A DNA stretch of 64,000 bases from CAYXGZ01 sp964464755 (GTDB lineage: Bacteria; Planctomycetota; MHYJ01; JACPRB01), in the NCBI GenBank assembly GCA_964464755.1, contig CAYXGZ010000018.1, positions 1-64,000 on the forward strand, in the 5' to 3' direction. Under the pieces are notes generated by a model, which saw nothing but the letters and a program-made list of their open reading frames with translations, was not told the DNA's origin and ran no database searches. Each line of letters starts with the position of its first letter. The first letter of the stretch is position 1. Positions 33,780-42,675 of the stretch are shown here, piece by piece. Both the position numbers and the translations under genes were made by a program.

Positions 33780-34894
33780 ACCAGGATCGGCTCCTCGGCG
33801 CGAACCCGCGACGGGGCCACGCGCTTGGTGTACGGGTCGCGCTCCACCGGGATGCGGCCCGCCTTCTTCAGGCGCGAGCGGACCTCCGACACCGGGATCG
33901 AGGAGGCGCGGCCGATCTCCGGCGAGCGGATCTCGGCGGCGTCGATGGCGAGCGGGCCCAGGTCGTTCGCCCCGGCGCCGAGCGCCAGCGCGGCCGTCTC
34001 CCAGCCCATCTTGGTCCAGTCGACCTGGATCGTGGTGAGCGTGCGGGCGAAGAAGATGCGGGCGATCGAGACGATCTTCAGGAGGTGCTCGGGGCCCTTG
34101 GGCGGGTGGCAGCGCTTGTCGCGGGCCAGCTCGGTCCCGTGGGGCAGGTAGGGGATCGGCTCGAAGGCCATGATCCCGCCGGTCTCGCGCTGCAGGTTCT
34201 TGACGATGTCGAGGTGCTCGCTGAGCTGGATCTCGTCCTCGATGTGCCCGAACAGCATCGTGGCCGTCGTGGGCATGCCGAGGCGGTGGGCCTGGCGGAT
34301 GATCTCGACCCAGTCGTGCGTGCGCAGCTTGTCCGACGAGACCTTCTTGCGGACCTTGTCGTTGAGGATGTCGGCGGAGTCGCCGGTCAGGGAGTCGAGG
34401 CCCGCGTCGCGGAGGCGGCGCAGGATGTCGACGGCCGGCGTGCGGGAGCGCTTGGCGAGGAAGTGGATCTCGCTGGGCGAGAGGCCGTGGACGTGGAGGT
34501 TCGGGTGCTCGTCCTTGATGGCCCGGAGCAGGTTGACGTAGTAGGGCAGCTGGAGGTCCGGGTTCAGGCCGCCCTGCAGCTCGATCTGGCGGACGGCGCC
34601 GGCGTCGCGGATCTGCCGGAGGGCCTCGCCGGGGGTCAGGGTGAAGGCGCCGCGCTGGGCCTTCTTCTTCCAGAAGGGGCAGAAGCTGCACTCGGCGCGG
34701 CAGACGTTGGTGATCGTGATCTGCTTCGAGCGGACGTAGGTGACGTGCGCCCCGTTGATCCGCTGGTTCAGCTGGTCGGCCGCCTTGAGGAGGTGCGGGA
34801 GGAGCGTCTCGCTCTCCTGCATCAGCATCAGGGCCTCGATGGCCGACAACTCTTCCCGGTGGACCGCCGTCTCGAGAATGGCCTTCGGATCCAT
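33776..34894 (-). CDS. CofH/MqnC-type radical SAM enzyme
   Basis: A 372-residue radical SAM protein. ITITNVCRAECSFCPFW holds the CX3CX2C iron-sulphur cluster motif in the setting typical of the CofH/CofG/MqnC/MqnE group. ELQGGLNPDLQLPYYVNLLRAI and HGLSPSEIHFLAKRS are family motifs. FARTLTTIQVDWTKMGWETAALALGAGANDLG is the usual C-terminal region. Members make FO (F420 precursor) or menaquinone by the futalosine route; the sequence alone does not let me choose, and no partner genes are nearby. ATG at 34894 is chosen because a GGGGGAG site precedes it. It has its own promoter and a leader of about 150 nt with two hairpins. Confidence 0.8.
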   Translation of the reverse strand: MDPKAILETAVHREELSAIEALMLMQESETLLPHLLKAADQLNQRINGAHVTYVRSKQITITNVCRAECSFCPFWKKKAQRGAFTLTPGEALRQIRDAGAVRQIELQGGLNPDLQLPYYVNLLRAIKDEHPNLHVHGLSPSEIHFLAKRSRTPAVDILRRLRDAGLDSLTGDSADILNDKVRKKVSSDKLRTHDWVEIIRQAHRLGMPTTATMLFGHIEDEIQLSEHLDIVKNLQRETGGIMAFEPIPYLPHGTELARDKRCHPPKGPEHLLKIVSIARIFFARTLTTIQVDWTKMGWETAALALGAGANDLGPLAIDAAEIRSPEIGRASSIPVSEVRSRLKKAGRIPVERDPYTKRVAPSRVRAEEPILV

Positions 34895-34946
34895 CACTCC
34901 CCCCCGAGTCACAACCTTCCGAACACGTCCGGCCCACGCCCGGGCC

Positions 34947-35005
34947 GGCCGTCACCCAGAACGGCCACGACAACTGATGGACCATCCCCGGGAACGAACC
35001 CCGGG
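34947..35005 (-). other. Structured 5' leader of the radical SAM gene
   Basis: Two stem-loops lie between the predicted promoter and the start codon: GGCCGT / ACGGCC (34947-34966, 8-base loop) and CCCGGG / CCCGGG (34987-35005, 7-base loop). The message would have an untranslated leader of about 150 nt, the longest inferred here. No known riboswitch class is recognised. Confidence 0.4.
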
Positions 35006-35053
35006 AAACGGGTACTCCTGAATGTGCGAGAGCGAACGGCGACGACGGGGCGA

Positions 35054-35082
35054 AGTCTACCCACGCCCCAAGTCGAATTCAA
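35054..35082 (-). promoter_or_regulatory. Sigma-70-like promoter for the radical SAM gene
   Basis: On the minus strand TTGAAT (35077-35082) and TAGACT (35054-35059) are separated by exactly 17 bases. The transcript would start near 35047. Confidence 0.6.
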
Positions 35083-35108
35083 GCGCGATTCGGCGCGCCC
35101 CGCCGACG

Positions 35109-35138
35109 CTGACAGATCGCCCTTGATTCGTGTATCTT
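35109..35138 (+). promoter_or_regulatory. Sigma-70-like promoter for polA
   Basis: CTGACA (35109-35114) and TATCTT (35133-35138) are separated by 18 bases. The -10 ends 13 bases before the polA ATG, leaving a leader of only about 6 nt with no ribosome binding site. Confidence 0.6.
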
Positions 35139-35151
35139 TGCTGATCTCCGC

Positions 35152-37848
35152 ATGCGAACGCTCTTCCTGATCGACGGTTCCTCGTACTTCTACCGCGCCT
35201 TTTTCGGCGTGCGGGGGCTCCGCACCTCGACGGGGCTGCCCACGAACGCGATCTTCGGATTCGCGACGATGCTCACGAAGGTCCTGCGCCAGCACGCGCC
35301 CGACTACGTCGCCATGGTCTTCGACGCGCCGGGGCGGACCTTCCGCGACGACCTCTACCCGGACTACAAGGCGACGCGCCAGCCGATGCCCGAGGAGCTC
35401 TCGGTCCAGGTCCCGCACGTCAAGGCGCTGCCCGCGGCGTTCCGCGTCCGCGCCCTCGAGGTCCCCGGCGTCGAGGCGGACGACGTGATCGGCACGCTCG
35501 CGCGGCGCGCCGTCGCGGCCGGCGTCGACGTCGTCGTGCTCACCGGCGACAAGGACTTCATGCAGCTCGTCACGAAGCGCAAGGGGGACGCGCGGCCCGG
35601 GGTCATCCTCTACGACGACATGAAGGACCGCTGGACCGGGATCGACGAGGTGAAGGAGAAGTTCGGCGTGGCGCCCGAGGCCGTCATCGACGTCCTCGGC
35701 CTGATGGGCGACTCCTCCGACAACATCAAGGGCGTGCACGGCATCGGCGAGAAGACGGCCGCGAAGCTCGTCGCGAAGTACGGCTCCATCCCGGGGATCT
35801 ACGCGAAGCTCCCCGAGATCGAGGAGCGCTGGCGCAAGCTCCTCGAGGCCGACCGGCGGGGCGCGGACCTCTCCCGGGTCCTCGTCACGATCAAGACGGA
35901 CGTGCCGCTGCCCGTGAGCCTCGAGGATCTCAAGGCCCAGGAGCCGGACCCCCAGGCCCTCGGCGCGGCGTACGCGAAGTTCGAGTTCCAGAGCCTCCTC
36001 GAGGGGCTCGGCGAATCGGCCCCTCCGGCCGCGAAGACGCTGTCCTACGAGCGCTACCGCCTCGTGCTGACGAAGCCGGAGCTCAAGGACCTGGTGAAGG
36101 AGCTCAAGGCCGCGGAGTGGATCTCCGTGGACACGGAGACGACGGCCGTCGACCCGATGCGCGCGGGGCTCGTGGGGATCTCGCTCTGCGCCTCGGAGGG
36201 CGAGGGCCGCTACATCCCGGTCGGGCACGCCTACCTCGGCGCCCCGGCCCAGCTCCCGACGACCGAGGTGCTCGACGCGCTGCGGCCGGTGCTGACGGAT
36301 CCCGGGAAGAAGCTCGCCGGCCAGAACGTGAAGTTCGACGCGGTGGTCCTGTCCCGGCACGGGCTGGAGCTGCCGACGTACTCCTTCGACACGATGGTGG
36401 GCGCCTACCTGGTCGATCCCGACCGCGAGCACAACCTCGGGGCCATCAGCCGCGAGCTGCTCGGCCACCGGATGATCTCGTACGAGGAGGTCACGGGGAA
36501 GGGCGCCAAGCAGATCACCTTCGACCAGGTGCCGGTGGAGACCGCGCGGGACTACAGCGCGGAGGACGCCGACGTCGCGCTGCGGCTCGTGCCGATCCTC
36601 CGGAAGCGCCTGGCGGCCGACGGGCTCGACGGCCTGATGCGGGACCTCGAGCTCCCGCTCATCCCGGTCCTCCTCGACATGGAGCGGACCGGCGTGCGCG
36701 TCGACGCCGCCCTCCTGAAGAAGCTGGGCTCCGAGTTCTCCGCGCGGATGCGCGGCCTGCTGTCGAAGATCCACGGGATCGCGGGCGAGGAGTTCAACGT
36801 CGACTCCCCGAAGCAGCTCCAGCGGATCCTCTTCGACAAGCTCAAGCTGGCGACGGGCAAGAAGACGAAGACCGGGTTCTCGACGGACGTCAGCGTGCTC
36901 GAGAAGCTCTCCTCCACGCACGACCTGCCCAAGCTCATCCTCGAGTACCGCCAGCTCGGGAAGCTGCGGGGCACCTACATCGACGCGCTGCCGTCGATGA
37001 TCCACCCGGAGACGGGGCGCGTGCACACGTCGTACAACCAGGCGATCGCCGCGACGGGCCGGCTCTCGTCGAGCGACCCGAACCTCCAGAACATCCCCGT
37101 GCGCACCGAGGAGGGGCGGATGATCCGCGCCGCCTTCGTGCCGGAGGAGGGCTGGACCTTCATCTCGGCGGACTACTCGCAGATCGAGCTGAGGGTGCTC
37201 GCCCACCTGAGCGGCGATCCCCGGCTGCTCGCCGCGTTCCGGGGGAACCTCGACATCCACCGGGCCACGGCCGCCGACGTCTTCGAGGTGGCGCCCGACC
37301 AGGTGACGAGCGAGCAGCGGCGCCGCGCGAAGGAGGTCAACTTCGGCATCATCTACGGGATGGGCGCCCAGGGCCTCGCCCAGCGGCTGGGGATCGACGT
37401 GCGCAGCGCCCAGGTGACCATCGACCACTACTTCAAGACCTACGCGAAGGTCCGGGACTGGCTCGACGGCTGCCTCGCGTCCGGGCGGAAGCTCGGCTAC
37501 GTGACGACGCTGCTCGGCCGCCGGCGCTACGTGCCCGACCTCGCGTCGAAGAACCGGGTCGTCGCCTCGCCCGCCGAGCGCATCGCCGTCAACGCGCCGA
37601 TCCAGGGCACGGCGGCCGACCTGATGAAGATCGCGATGATCGCGGTCTGGAAGCGGCTGCGGAAGGAGCGCCGCAAGACGCGCCTGCTGCTCCAGGTGCA
37701 CGACGAGCTGGTCGTCGAGGCGCCCCCGGCGGAGCGCAAGGCCGCCGAGGCGGTCCTGCGGGAGGAGATGGAGGGCGCGGCCTCGCTCCAGGTCCCCCTG
37801 AAGGTCAACGTGGCCTCGGGCGCGAACTGGGCGGAGCTCGAGAAATGA
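35152..37848 (+). CDS. polA: DNA polymerase I
   Basis: An 898-residue full-length Pol I. The 5'-3' exonuclease domain covers about 1-290 (MRTLFLIDGSSYFYRAFFG, VEADDVIGTLA, GDKDFMQLV, LMGDSSDNIKGVHGIGEKTA). The 3'-5' proofreading domain (about 300-490) keeps its acidic residues: VDTET, NVKFD and YSAEDAD. The polymerase domain has motif A DYSQIELRVLAHLSGD, motif B RRAKEVNFGIIYGMGAQGLA and motif C LQVHDELVVEAP. All three activities should be intact. It acts in Okazaki fragment processing and repair. The stop overlaps the start of the lptD-like gene (ATGA), so expression is coupled. Confidence 0.98.
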   Translation: MRTLFLIDGSSYFYRAFFGVRGLRTSTGLPTNAIFGFATMLTKVLRQHAPDYVAMVFDAPGRTFRDDLYPDYKATRQPMPEELSVQVPHVKALPAAFRVRALEVPGVEADDVIGTLARRAVAAGVDVVVLTGDKDFMQLVTKRKGDARPGVILYDDMKDRWTGIDEVKEKFGVAPEAVIDVLGLMGDSSDNIKGVHGIGEKTAAKLVAKYGSIPGIYAKLPEIEERWRKLLEADRRGADLSRVLVTIKTDVPLPVSLEDLKAQEPDPQALGAAYAKFEFQSLLEGLGESAPPAAKTLSYERYRLVLTKPELKDLVKELKAAEWISVDTETTAVDPMRAGLVGISLCASEGEGRYIPVGHAYLGAPAQLPTTEVLDALRPVLTDPGKKLAGQNVKFDAVVLSRHGLELPTYSFDTMVGAYLVDPDREHNLGAISRELLGHRMISYEEVTGKGAKQITFDQVPVETARDYSAEDADVALRLVPILRKRLAADGLDGLMRDLELPLIPVLLDMERTGVRVDAALLKKLGSEFSARMRGLLSKIHGIAGEEFNVDSPKQLQRILFDKLKLATGKKTKTGFSTDVSVLEKLSSTHDLPKLILEYRQLGKLRGTYIDALPSMIHPETGRVHTSYNQAIAATGRLSSSDPNLQNIPVRTEEGRMIRAAFVPEEGWTFISADYSQIELRVLAHLSGDPRLLAAFRGNLDIHRATAADVFEVAPDQVTSEQRRRAKEVNFGIIYGMGAQGLAQRLGIDVRSAQVTIDHYFKTYAKVRDWLDGCLASGRKLGYVTTLLGRRRYVPDLASKNRVVASPAERIAVNAPIQGTAADLMKIAMIAVWKRLRKERRKTRLLLQVHDELVVEAPPAERKAAEAVLREEMEGAASLQVPLKVNVASGANWAELEK

Positions 37849-40262
37849 GCCGCCTGCTCCCGCTGCTGATCGTCCTGCTCGCCGCCCGTCCCGCGGCGGC
37901 CCAGGACCCCTTGCCGGACCCGAGCCCGGCTCCGACTCCGGCGGCCGCCCGCTCCAGCACCGCGCAGGATCCGGCGCTGAGCAAGTCGCTCGGCGGACTC
38001 GAGGTCTCCTTCGAGCGGATGCGCGTGTGGCCGGAGGGCGACCTCACCGGCATCCTGTTCTCGGGCAACGTCACCGCGACGATGAAGGACCTGGAGCTGC
38101 GCTCCGACCGGCTCCTGCTCTACGTCCGGGAGAAGCCCGCGGCCGGGCAGGCCCCGGTCCGCGACATCTTCGCGGAGGGCAACGTCTCCTACCGGCGCTA
38201 CGACCCCGACCTCAAGAAGTGGAACGTCTTCTCGGTGGCGACCTTCTACTACGACCTCGACAACCGGCGCGCCTGGCTCCTCGACGTCGCGACCCAGCAC
38301 CACTTCGCCAAGCGCAAGAACGAGAAGGAGCTGAAGAGCGACATCGCGGTCCGCGCCCGCGAGATCCGCATGCTCGAGATCGGCAAGCTCGAGGCCGAGG
38401 GCGTGTCGATCTCGACCTGCACGTACGGCGACCCGCACTACACGCTCAACTTCCGGAAGGCCAAGATCGACCTGGGCAAGCCCGTCGACGACGACCCGAT
38501 GAAGCTGAGCTTCGGCGACAAGCCGGACTGGGACTTCAAGGGAGAGGGCTTCTCGGTCGACCTCTGGGGCATGCCCGTGTTCTTCTGGCCGGTCATCGCC
38601 GTCGGCGCGGCGGCCGCGAGGACCTTCCCCATCAAGAAGCTCTCGGGCGGCGACTCGAACCGCTTCGGCCTGCACGCCAAGTCCCTCTGGGGGATCAACC
38701 TCCGGAAGGGGGCCATCGACTCCGCCTGGCCCTGGGCCGACGCCAACGCGGAGGACGACCGCGACAAGTGGGGGGAGCTGAACTGGGTGATCGACTGGCG
38801 CCAGGAGCGCGGCTGGGCCTTCGGCCTCGTGCCCGAGTGGCGCTGGGGCGGCTACCACGGGTACGTGAACAGCTACGGGATGGACGACAAGGGGCCGAAC
38901 CCGGACAACGACTTCGACCAGAAGTTCCTGCCGCTCGAGGAGGAGCGCCGCGCCCGCTTCCGCTTCTTCCACCGGGCCGCGCTCTCCGACGTCCTCCGGG
39001 TCGACCTCGAGTACTCCTGGCTCAGCGACCGGAACCTGCTCGAGGAGTTCTTCGAGGAGGAGTTCAAGGAGCAGAAGGAGCAGGAGACGGCGCTCTACCT
39101 GAGGATGATCGAGGGGAGCTACGGCGGGTACCTGTACCAGCGGAACCGCATCAACGACTTCCAGACCCAGGTGGAGTTCCTGCCCAAGACCCGGTTCTAC
39201 ATGTTCGACCTCCCGGTGATCGGCGGCCGGGTCGCCGGGATCACCTACACCCAGGAGGCCGAGGTCGCGCACCTGCGCCAGCGCCAGGACGAGGCGGTCG
39301 GCGGGGCGGAGCCCCGGACCTGGCGCGCGGACAGCCTGAACACGCTCGTCGGGGCCCTGCGGGCCGGCGTCGTGACGGTCTCGCCCTTCGCCGAGGCGAG
39401 GGCGACCTGGGTCCGGGACGACCTCGAGGGGGAGCCCGAGACTCGCCTGCTGGGCACGGCGGGCGTCCGGGCGCGCTCGGAGTGGTCGCGGGTCTACGAC
39501 GCGTCCTGGGAGGCCGTCGGGCTGCGCCGCCTCCGCCACCTGGCCTCCTTCGAGGTCCGCGCGGCCGCCACGATGGTCAACACGGTCGACCCCGCGGAGT
39601 TCGTCCCCTACGACGCGACGGACCCCCGCGGCGAGTTCGCCGAGATCGTCCTCGAGACGCGGCACCGCTTCCAGACCCGGGCCCCGGACGGGAAGGGGGG
39701 CTCGGCGGTGGTCGAGTTCCTCGAGGCCGGCCTCCAGGCGGAGTACTACCCCCGGCACCGCCGCGACACGGGGAGGGAGCTCGTGGACAACTACGAGGCC
39801 CCGTTCCACTGGATCTCGCTGAAGCCCCACGACTCCACGGGCGCGATCGCCGAGCGGACCTGGTCCAACCTGCACTGGGACGTGCAGTTCCGGCCGGCGA
39901 AATTCTTGTCCGGTTCCGCGCGCGGCGAATACAATCCCGTCCACAAGCAGGAGGAGAAGCGGGAATTCACGGTCACGTGGGCGCCCGCGCCGAAGACCTC
40001 CTTCACGCTCGGCCAGGTCTTCCTGATCAACGTCACGAACGCCATCACCGTCCAGGCCCAGTGGCAGGTCACGGAGAAGTGGCGGGTGAACGCGGGCGTG
40101 CAGTACGACTACGAGGCCGAGGAGTTCATCGGGCGCCGGCTGACGGTCACCCGGGACCTCCACGACTTCCTGCTCGAGGTGATCTTCGAGGAGGACGTCG
40201 GCCGGGACGAGAAGAAGTTCTACGTGACCTTCGTGCCGACGTTCCTGAAGCTCCAGCGTTGA
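37845..40262 (+). CDS. LptD-like outer-membrane lipopolysaccharide assembly protein
   Basis: An 805-residue exported protein with signal peptide ending RPAAAQ. A Pro/Ala linker leads to an OstA/LptA-like beta-jellyroll domain (about 45-260; GILFSGNVTATMKDLELRSDRLLLYV, FAEGNVSYRRYD). The rest is a long beta-barrel with alternating aromatic strands (VPEWRWGGYHGYVNSYGM, NAGVQYDYEAEEFIGRRLTVTRDLHDF). The layout matches LptD, which inserts LPS into the outer membrane, but the N-terminal domain is larger than usual and the four LptD cysteines are not evident, so 'LptD-like' is used. The gene starts inside the polA stop codon. lptB is at 60.5 kb. Confidence 0.78.
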   Translation: MSRLLPLLIVLLAARPAAAQDPLPDPSPAPTPAAARSSTAQDPALSKSLGGLEVSFERMRVWPEGDLTGILFSGNVTATMKDLELRSDRLLLYVREKPAAGQAPVRDIFAEGNVSYRRYDPDLKKWNVFSVATFYYDLDNRRAWLLDVATQHHFAKRKNEKELKSDIAVRAREIRMLEIGKLEAEGVSISTCTYGDPHYTLNFRKAKIDLGKPVDDDPMKLSFGDKPDWDFKGEGFSVDLWGMPVFFWPVIAVGAAAARTFPIKKLSGGDSNRFGLHAKSLWGINLRKGAIDSAWPWADANAEDDRDKWGELNWVIDWRQERGWAFGLVPEWRWGGYHGYVNSYGMDDKGPNPDNDFDQKFLPLEEERRARFRFFHRAALSDVLRVDLEYSWLSDRNLLEEFFEEEFKEQKEQETALYLRMIEGSYGGYLYQRNRINDFQTQVEFLPKTRFYMFDLPVIGGRVAGITYTQEAEVAHLRQRQDEAVGGAEPRTWRADSLNTLVGALRAGVVTVSPFAEARATWVRDDLEGEPETRLLGTAGVRARSEWSRVYDASWEAVGLRRLRHLASFEVRAAATMVNTVDPAEFVPYDATDPRGEFAEIVLETRHRFQTRAPDGKGGSAVVEFLEAGLQAEYYPRHRRDTGRELVDNYEAPFHWISLKPHDSTGAIAERTWSNLHWDVQFRPAKFLSGSARGEYNPVHKQEEKREFTVTWAPAPKTSFTLGQVFLINVTNAITVQAQWQVTEKWRVNAGVQYDYEAEEFIGRRLTVTRDLHDFLLEVIFEEDVGRDEKKFYVTFVPTFLKLQR

Positions 40263-40278
40263 AAGGACCGCCGCGGGA

Positions 40279-41571
40279 ATGAAGACCTCCATCATCGGGA
40301 CCGGGCACGTCGGCCTGGTCACCGGCGCGTGCCTCGCCGAGCGCGGGCACCACGTCCTCTGCGTCGACGTCGACCGGGCGAAGATCGCCTCGCTCCGCAA
40401 GGGGAGGATCCCCATCTACGAGCCCGGCCTCGAGGAGCTCGTGCGCCGGAACGCCCGGGCGGGCCGCCTGAAGTTCGGCACCTCCACCCCCGAGGCCGTC
40501 GCCTTCGGCAAGGTCGTCTTCGTCTGCGTCCCCACGCCGCCGCTGCCCTCCGGGATGGCCGACCTCTCGTTCATGGAGGCCGTCTCGCGCGAGATCGCCG
40601 GCTCGCTGCGCGAGTACCGGCTCGTCGTCGACAAGAGCACCGTGCCCGTCCGGACCGGGGAGCGCGTCGGCCAGGTCATCTCCAAGTACGCCCCGGAGGG
40701 GGCCGACTTCGACGTCGCGTCGAACCCCGAGTTCCTCCGCGAGGGCCAGGCCGTCAAGGACACGCTGCACCCGGACCGCGTGGTGTTCGGCGTCTCCTCG
40801 CGCCGCGCCGAGATGGTCCTGCGCGAGGTCTTCGAGCCCTTCAAGGCCCCGATCGTCGTCACGGACATCAAGAGCGCGGAGCTGATCAAGCACGCGTCCA
40901 ACTCCTTCCTCGCGCTGAAGATCTCCTTCGCCAACGCGCTGGCCCAGGTCTGCGAGCTCTCCGGCGCCGACGTGGGCCAGGTGACGCGCGGCATGGGGAT
41001 GGACGCCCGCATCGGCCCGTCGTTCCTGAACGCCGGGCTCGGGTACGGCGGCTCCTGCTTCCCGAAGGACGTGGCCGCGTTCGAGGCGATCTCGCGCGAG
41101 CTCGGCTACGAGTTCCGGCTCCTGCGCGAGGTGATGCGGATCAACGAGGAGGCGCGGGAGTCCTTCCTCCGCAAGGTCGAGAAGGAGCTCTGGATCCTCA
41201 AGGGGAAGAAGGTCGCGGCCTTCGGGATCAGCTTCAAGCCGGACACCGACGACCTCCGCGAGTCCGTGGCCGTGAAGGTGATCCGCTCGCTCGCCGAGCG
41301 CGGCGCGACGGTCCGCGCCTACGACCCGCAGGCGATGCCCAAGGCGGCGCGGGAGCTGCCGGGCGTCAAGCTCTGCCGCAGCCCCTACGAGGCCGCCAAG
41401 GGGGCCGACGCGGCCCTGCTGCTGACCGAGTGGCGCGAATTCGCCGACCTGGACCTCGCCCGCCTGCGCCGGGCCATGGCCCACCCGACCCTCCTCGACG
41501 GGCGCAACCAGTTCGACCCCGCGAAGCTGCGGGAGGCGGGCTTCACGTACCGGAGCATCGGGCGCCCCTGA
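40279..41571 (+). CDS. ugd: UDP-glucose 6-dehydrogenase
   Basis: A 430-residue enzyme that oxidises UDP-glucose to UDP-glucuronate for polysaccharide and lipid A precursors. It has the NAD-binding loop GTGHVG (7-12), VFVCVPTPP, DKSTVPVRTG, SNPEFLREGQAV, the active-site Cys260 in GYGGSCFPKD, and FGISFKPDTDDLRES. Full length. It starts 16 bp after the lptD-like stop and is probably part of a polA-lptD-ugd-coaD transcript. A related UDP-N-acetyl-mannosamine dehydrogenase is less likely because of the sequence around Cys260. Confidence 0.94.
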   Translation: MKTSIIGTGHVGLVTGACLAERGHHVLCVDVDRAKIASLRKGRIPIYEPGLEELVRRNARAGRLKFGTSTPEAVAFGKVVFVCVPTPPLPSGMADLSFMEAVSREIAGSLREYRLVVDKSTVPVRTGERVGQVISKYAPEGADFDVASNPEFLREGQAVKDTLHPDRVVFGVSSRRAEMVLREVFEPFKAPIVVTDIKSAELIKHASNSFLALKISFANALAQVCELSGADVGQVTRGMGMDARIGPSFLNAGLGYGGSCFPKDVAAFEAISRELGYEFRLLREVMRINEEARESFLRKVEKELWILKGKKVAAFGISFKPDTDDLRESVAVKVIRSLAERGATVRAYDPQAMPKAARELPGVKLCRSPYEAAKGADAALLLTEWREFADLDLARLRRAMAHPTLLDGRNQFDPAKLREAGFTYRSIGRP

Positions 41572-41606
41572 ACCGCGACCCCCAACCCCAGGAGCCGAGG
41601 ATCCCC

Positions 41607-42119
41607 ATGGCCATCGCCGTCTACCCCGGGTCGTTCGACCCGCTCACGAACGGGCACTTCGACGTCATCAAGCGCGGCGCCCGCGTCTTCGACCACCTCA
41701 TCGTGGCCGTCAGCGACAACCCGGCCAAGCAGGCGCTGTTCACGCGCGACGAGCGCGTCGAGATGATCAAGGACGTCACCAAGGGCGTGAAGAACATCAG
41801 CGCCGAGTGGTTCGAGGGCCTGCTCGTCGACTACGTCCGCCGCAAGAAGGCCGGCGTGATCCTCCGCGGCATCCGGACCATCAGCGACTTCGAGTACGAG
41901 TACCAGATGGCGATGACGAACCGGACCTTCGCGGGGGAGATCGAGACCGTCTTCGTCATGACGCACGAGGAGTTCTCGTTCGTCAGCTCCCGCCTCATCA
42001 AGGAGGCGGCCTCCCTCGGCGGCGACGTCAGCTCCTTCGTCCCGAAGGAGGTCGAGAAGTGGTTGAAACGGAAATACCAGTCCGGCGAGGGGACGACCCG
42101 GTTCCGCCGGAAGGAATAG
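41607..42119 (+). CDS. coaD: Pantetheine-phosphate adenylyltransferase
   Basis: A 170-residue CoaD, which makes dephospho-CoA from 4'-phosphopantetheine and ATP. Motifs: YPGSFDPLTNGHFDVIKRG with the nucleotide-binding NGH, DERVEMIKD, LRGIRTISDFEYEYQMAMTNR and FVSSRLIKEAASLGGDVSSFVP. AGGAG lies a few bases upstream of the ATG. It is 35 bp after ugd and the last gene of that run. Its C-terminal tail (GEGTTRFRRKE) is slightly longer than usual. Confidence 0.97.
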   Translation: MAIAVYPGSFDPLTNGHFDVIKRGARVFDHLIVAVSDNPAKQALFTRDERVEMIKDVTKGVKNISAEWFEGLLVDYVRRKKAGVILRGIRTISDFEYEYQMAMTNRTFAGEIETVFVMTHEEFSFVSSRLIKEAASLGGDVSSFVPKEVEKWLKRKYQSGEGTTRFRRKE

Positions 42120-42137
42120 CCGCCGCCGGTCTCCGGC

Positions 42138-42584
42138 TCAGCGCCGGAGCTCGGCCAGGTGGCCCGCCTCGGCCCGCCCGATGCGGCCGAACACGCGCAC
42201 CGCGCCCGGGTCGCCCGACGCCTTCTTGAGCGCCACGTAGAACCGGGCGGACTCGCGCTCCACCGACTCCGCGAAGCGCACCGCCTCGCCCGGCTCCGCC
42301 GGCAGCGGCCCCGCGCTCAGCGTGGGGAAGGCCTCGCCGAGCACGCAGGCGATCGAGGGCTCGTCCAGCGACCAGGTCGTCGGCCAGGGGACCTCCTCGT
42401 CCAGCTTCGAGAGCTCCTCGAGGTGGTGGTCCTCGTCCTCGGCGATGCCCTTGAAGCGCCGCGACAGCCCCGGGTCCGCCTTCTGGAAGCGCTCGGAAAG
42501 GCGGCGGAAACTGCGGGCGCAGACCGACTCCGCGCGGCGGGCCAGCAGCAGCTGCTCCTTGAGGTCGAAGTGGCGTAGATTCAT
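42138..42584 (-). CDS. Ferritin-like (rubrerythrin-type) diiron protein
   Basis: A 148-residue helical protein. EDEDHHLEEL and RAEAGHLAEL give two ExxH motifs, with ESVERESARFY and an N-terminal EQLLLARRAE providing further acidic ligands, the pattern of a four-helix diiron ferritin-like or rubrerythrin fold. There is no C-terminal rubredoxin CxxC domain. It may handle iron or peroxide, or it may be a non-catalytic relative. ATG at 42584 gives the natural start; an upstream start would extend into the next gene's 3' end. It is convergent with coaD, with an 18-bp gap. Confidence 0.7.
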   Translation of the reverse strand: MNLRHFDLKEQLLLARRAESVCARSFRRLSERFQKADPGLSRRFKGIAEDEDHHLEELSKLDEEVPWPTTWSLDEPSIACVLGEAFPTLSAGPLPAEPGEAVRFAESVERESARFYVALKKASGDPGAVRVFGRIGRAEAGHLAELRR

Positions 42585-42675
42585 GGCCGGAGTGGAGCAA
42601 AACCCCTGCCGAATCGTGCGTCGGGCGGCCCCGAGGGGAGGGCGCGGAAAAGGCCGCGGGCGGTGCGCGGAAATC

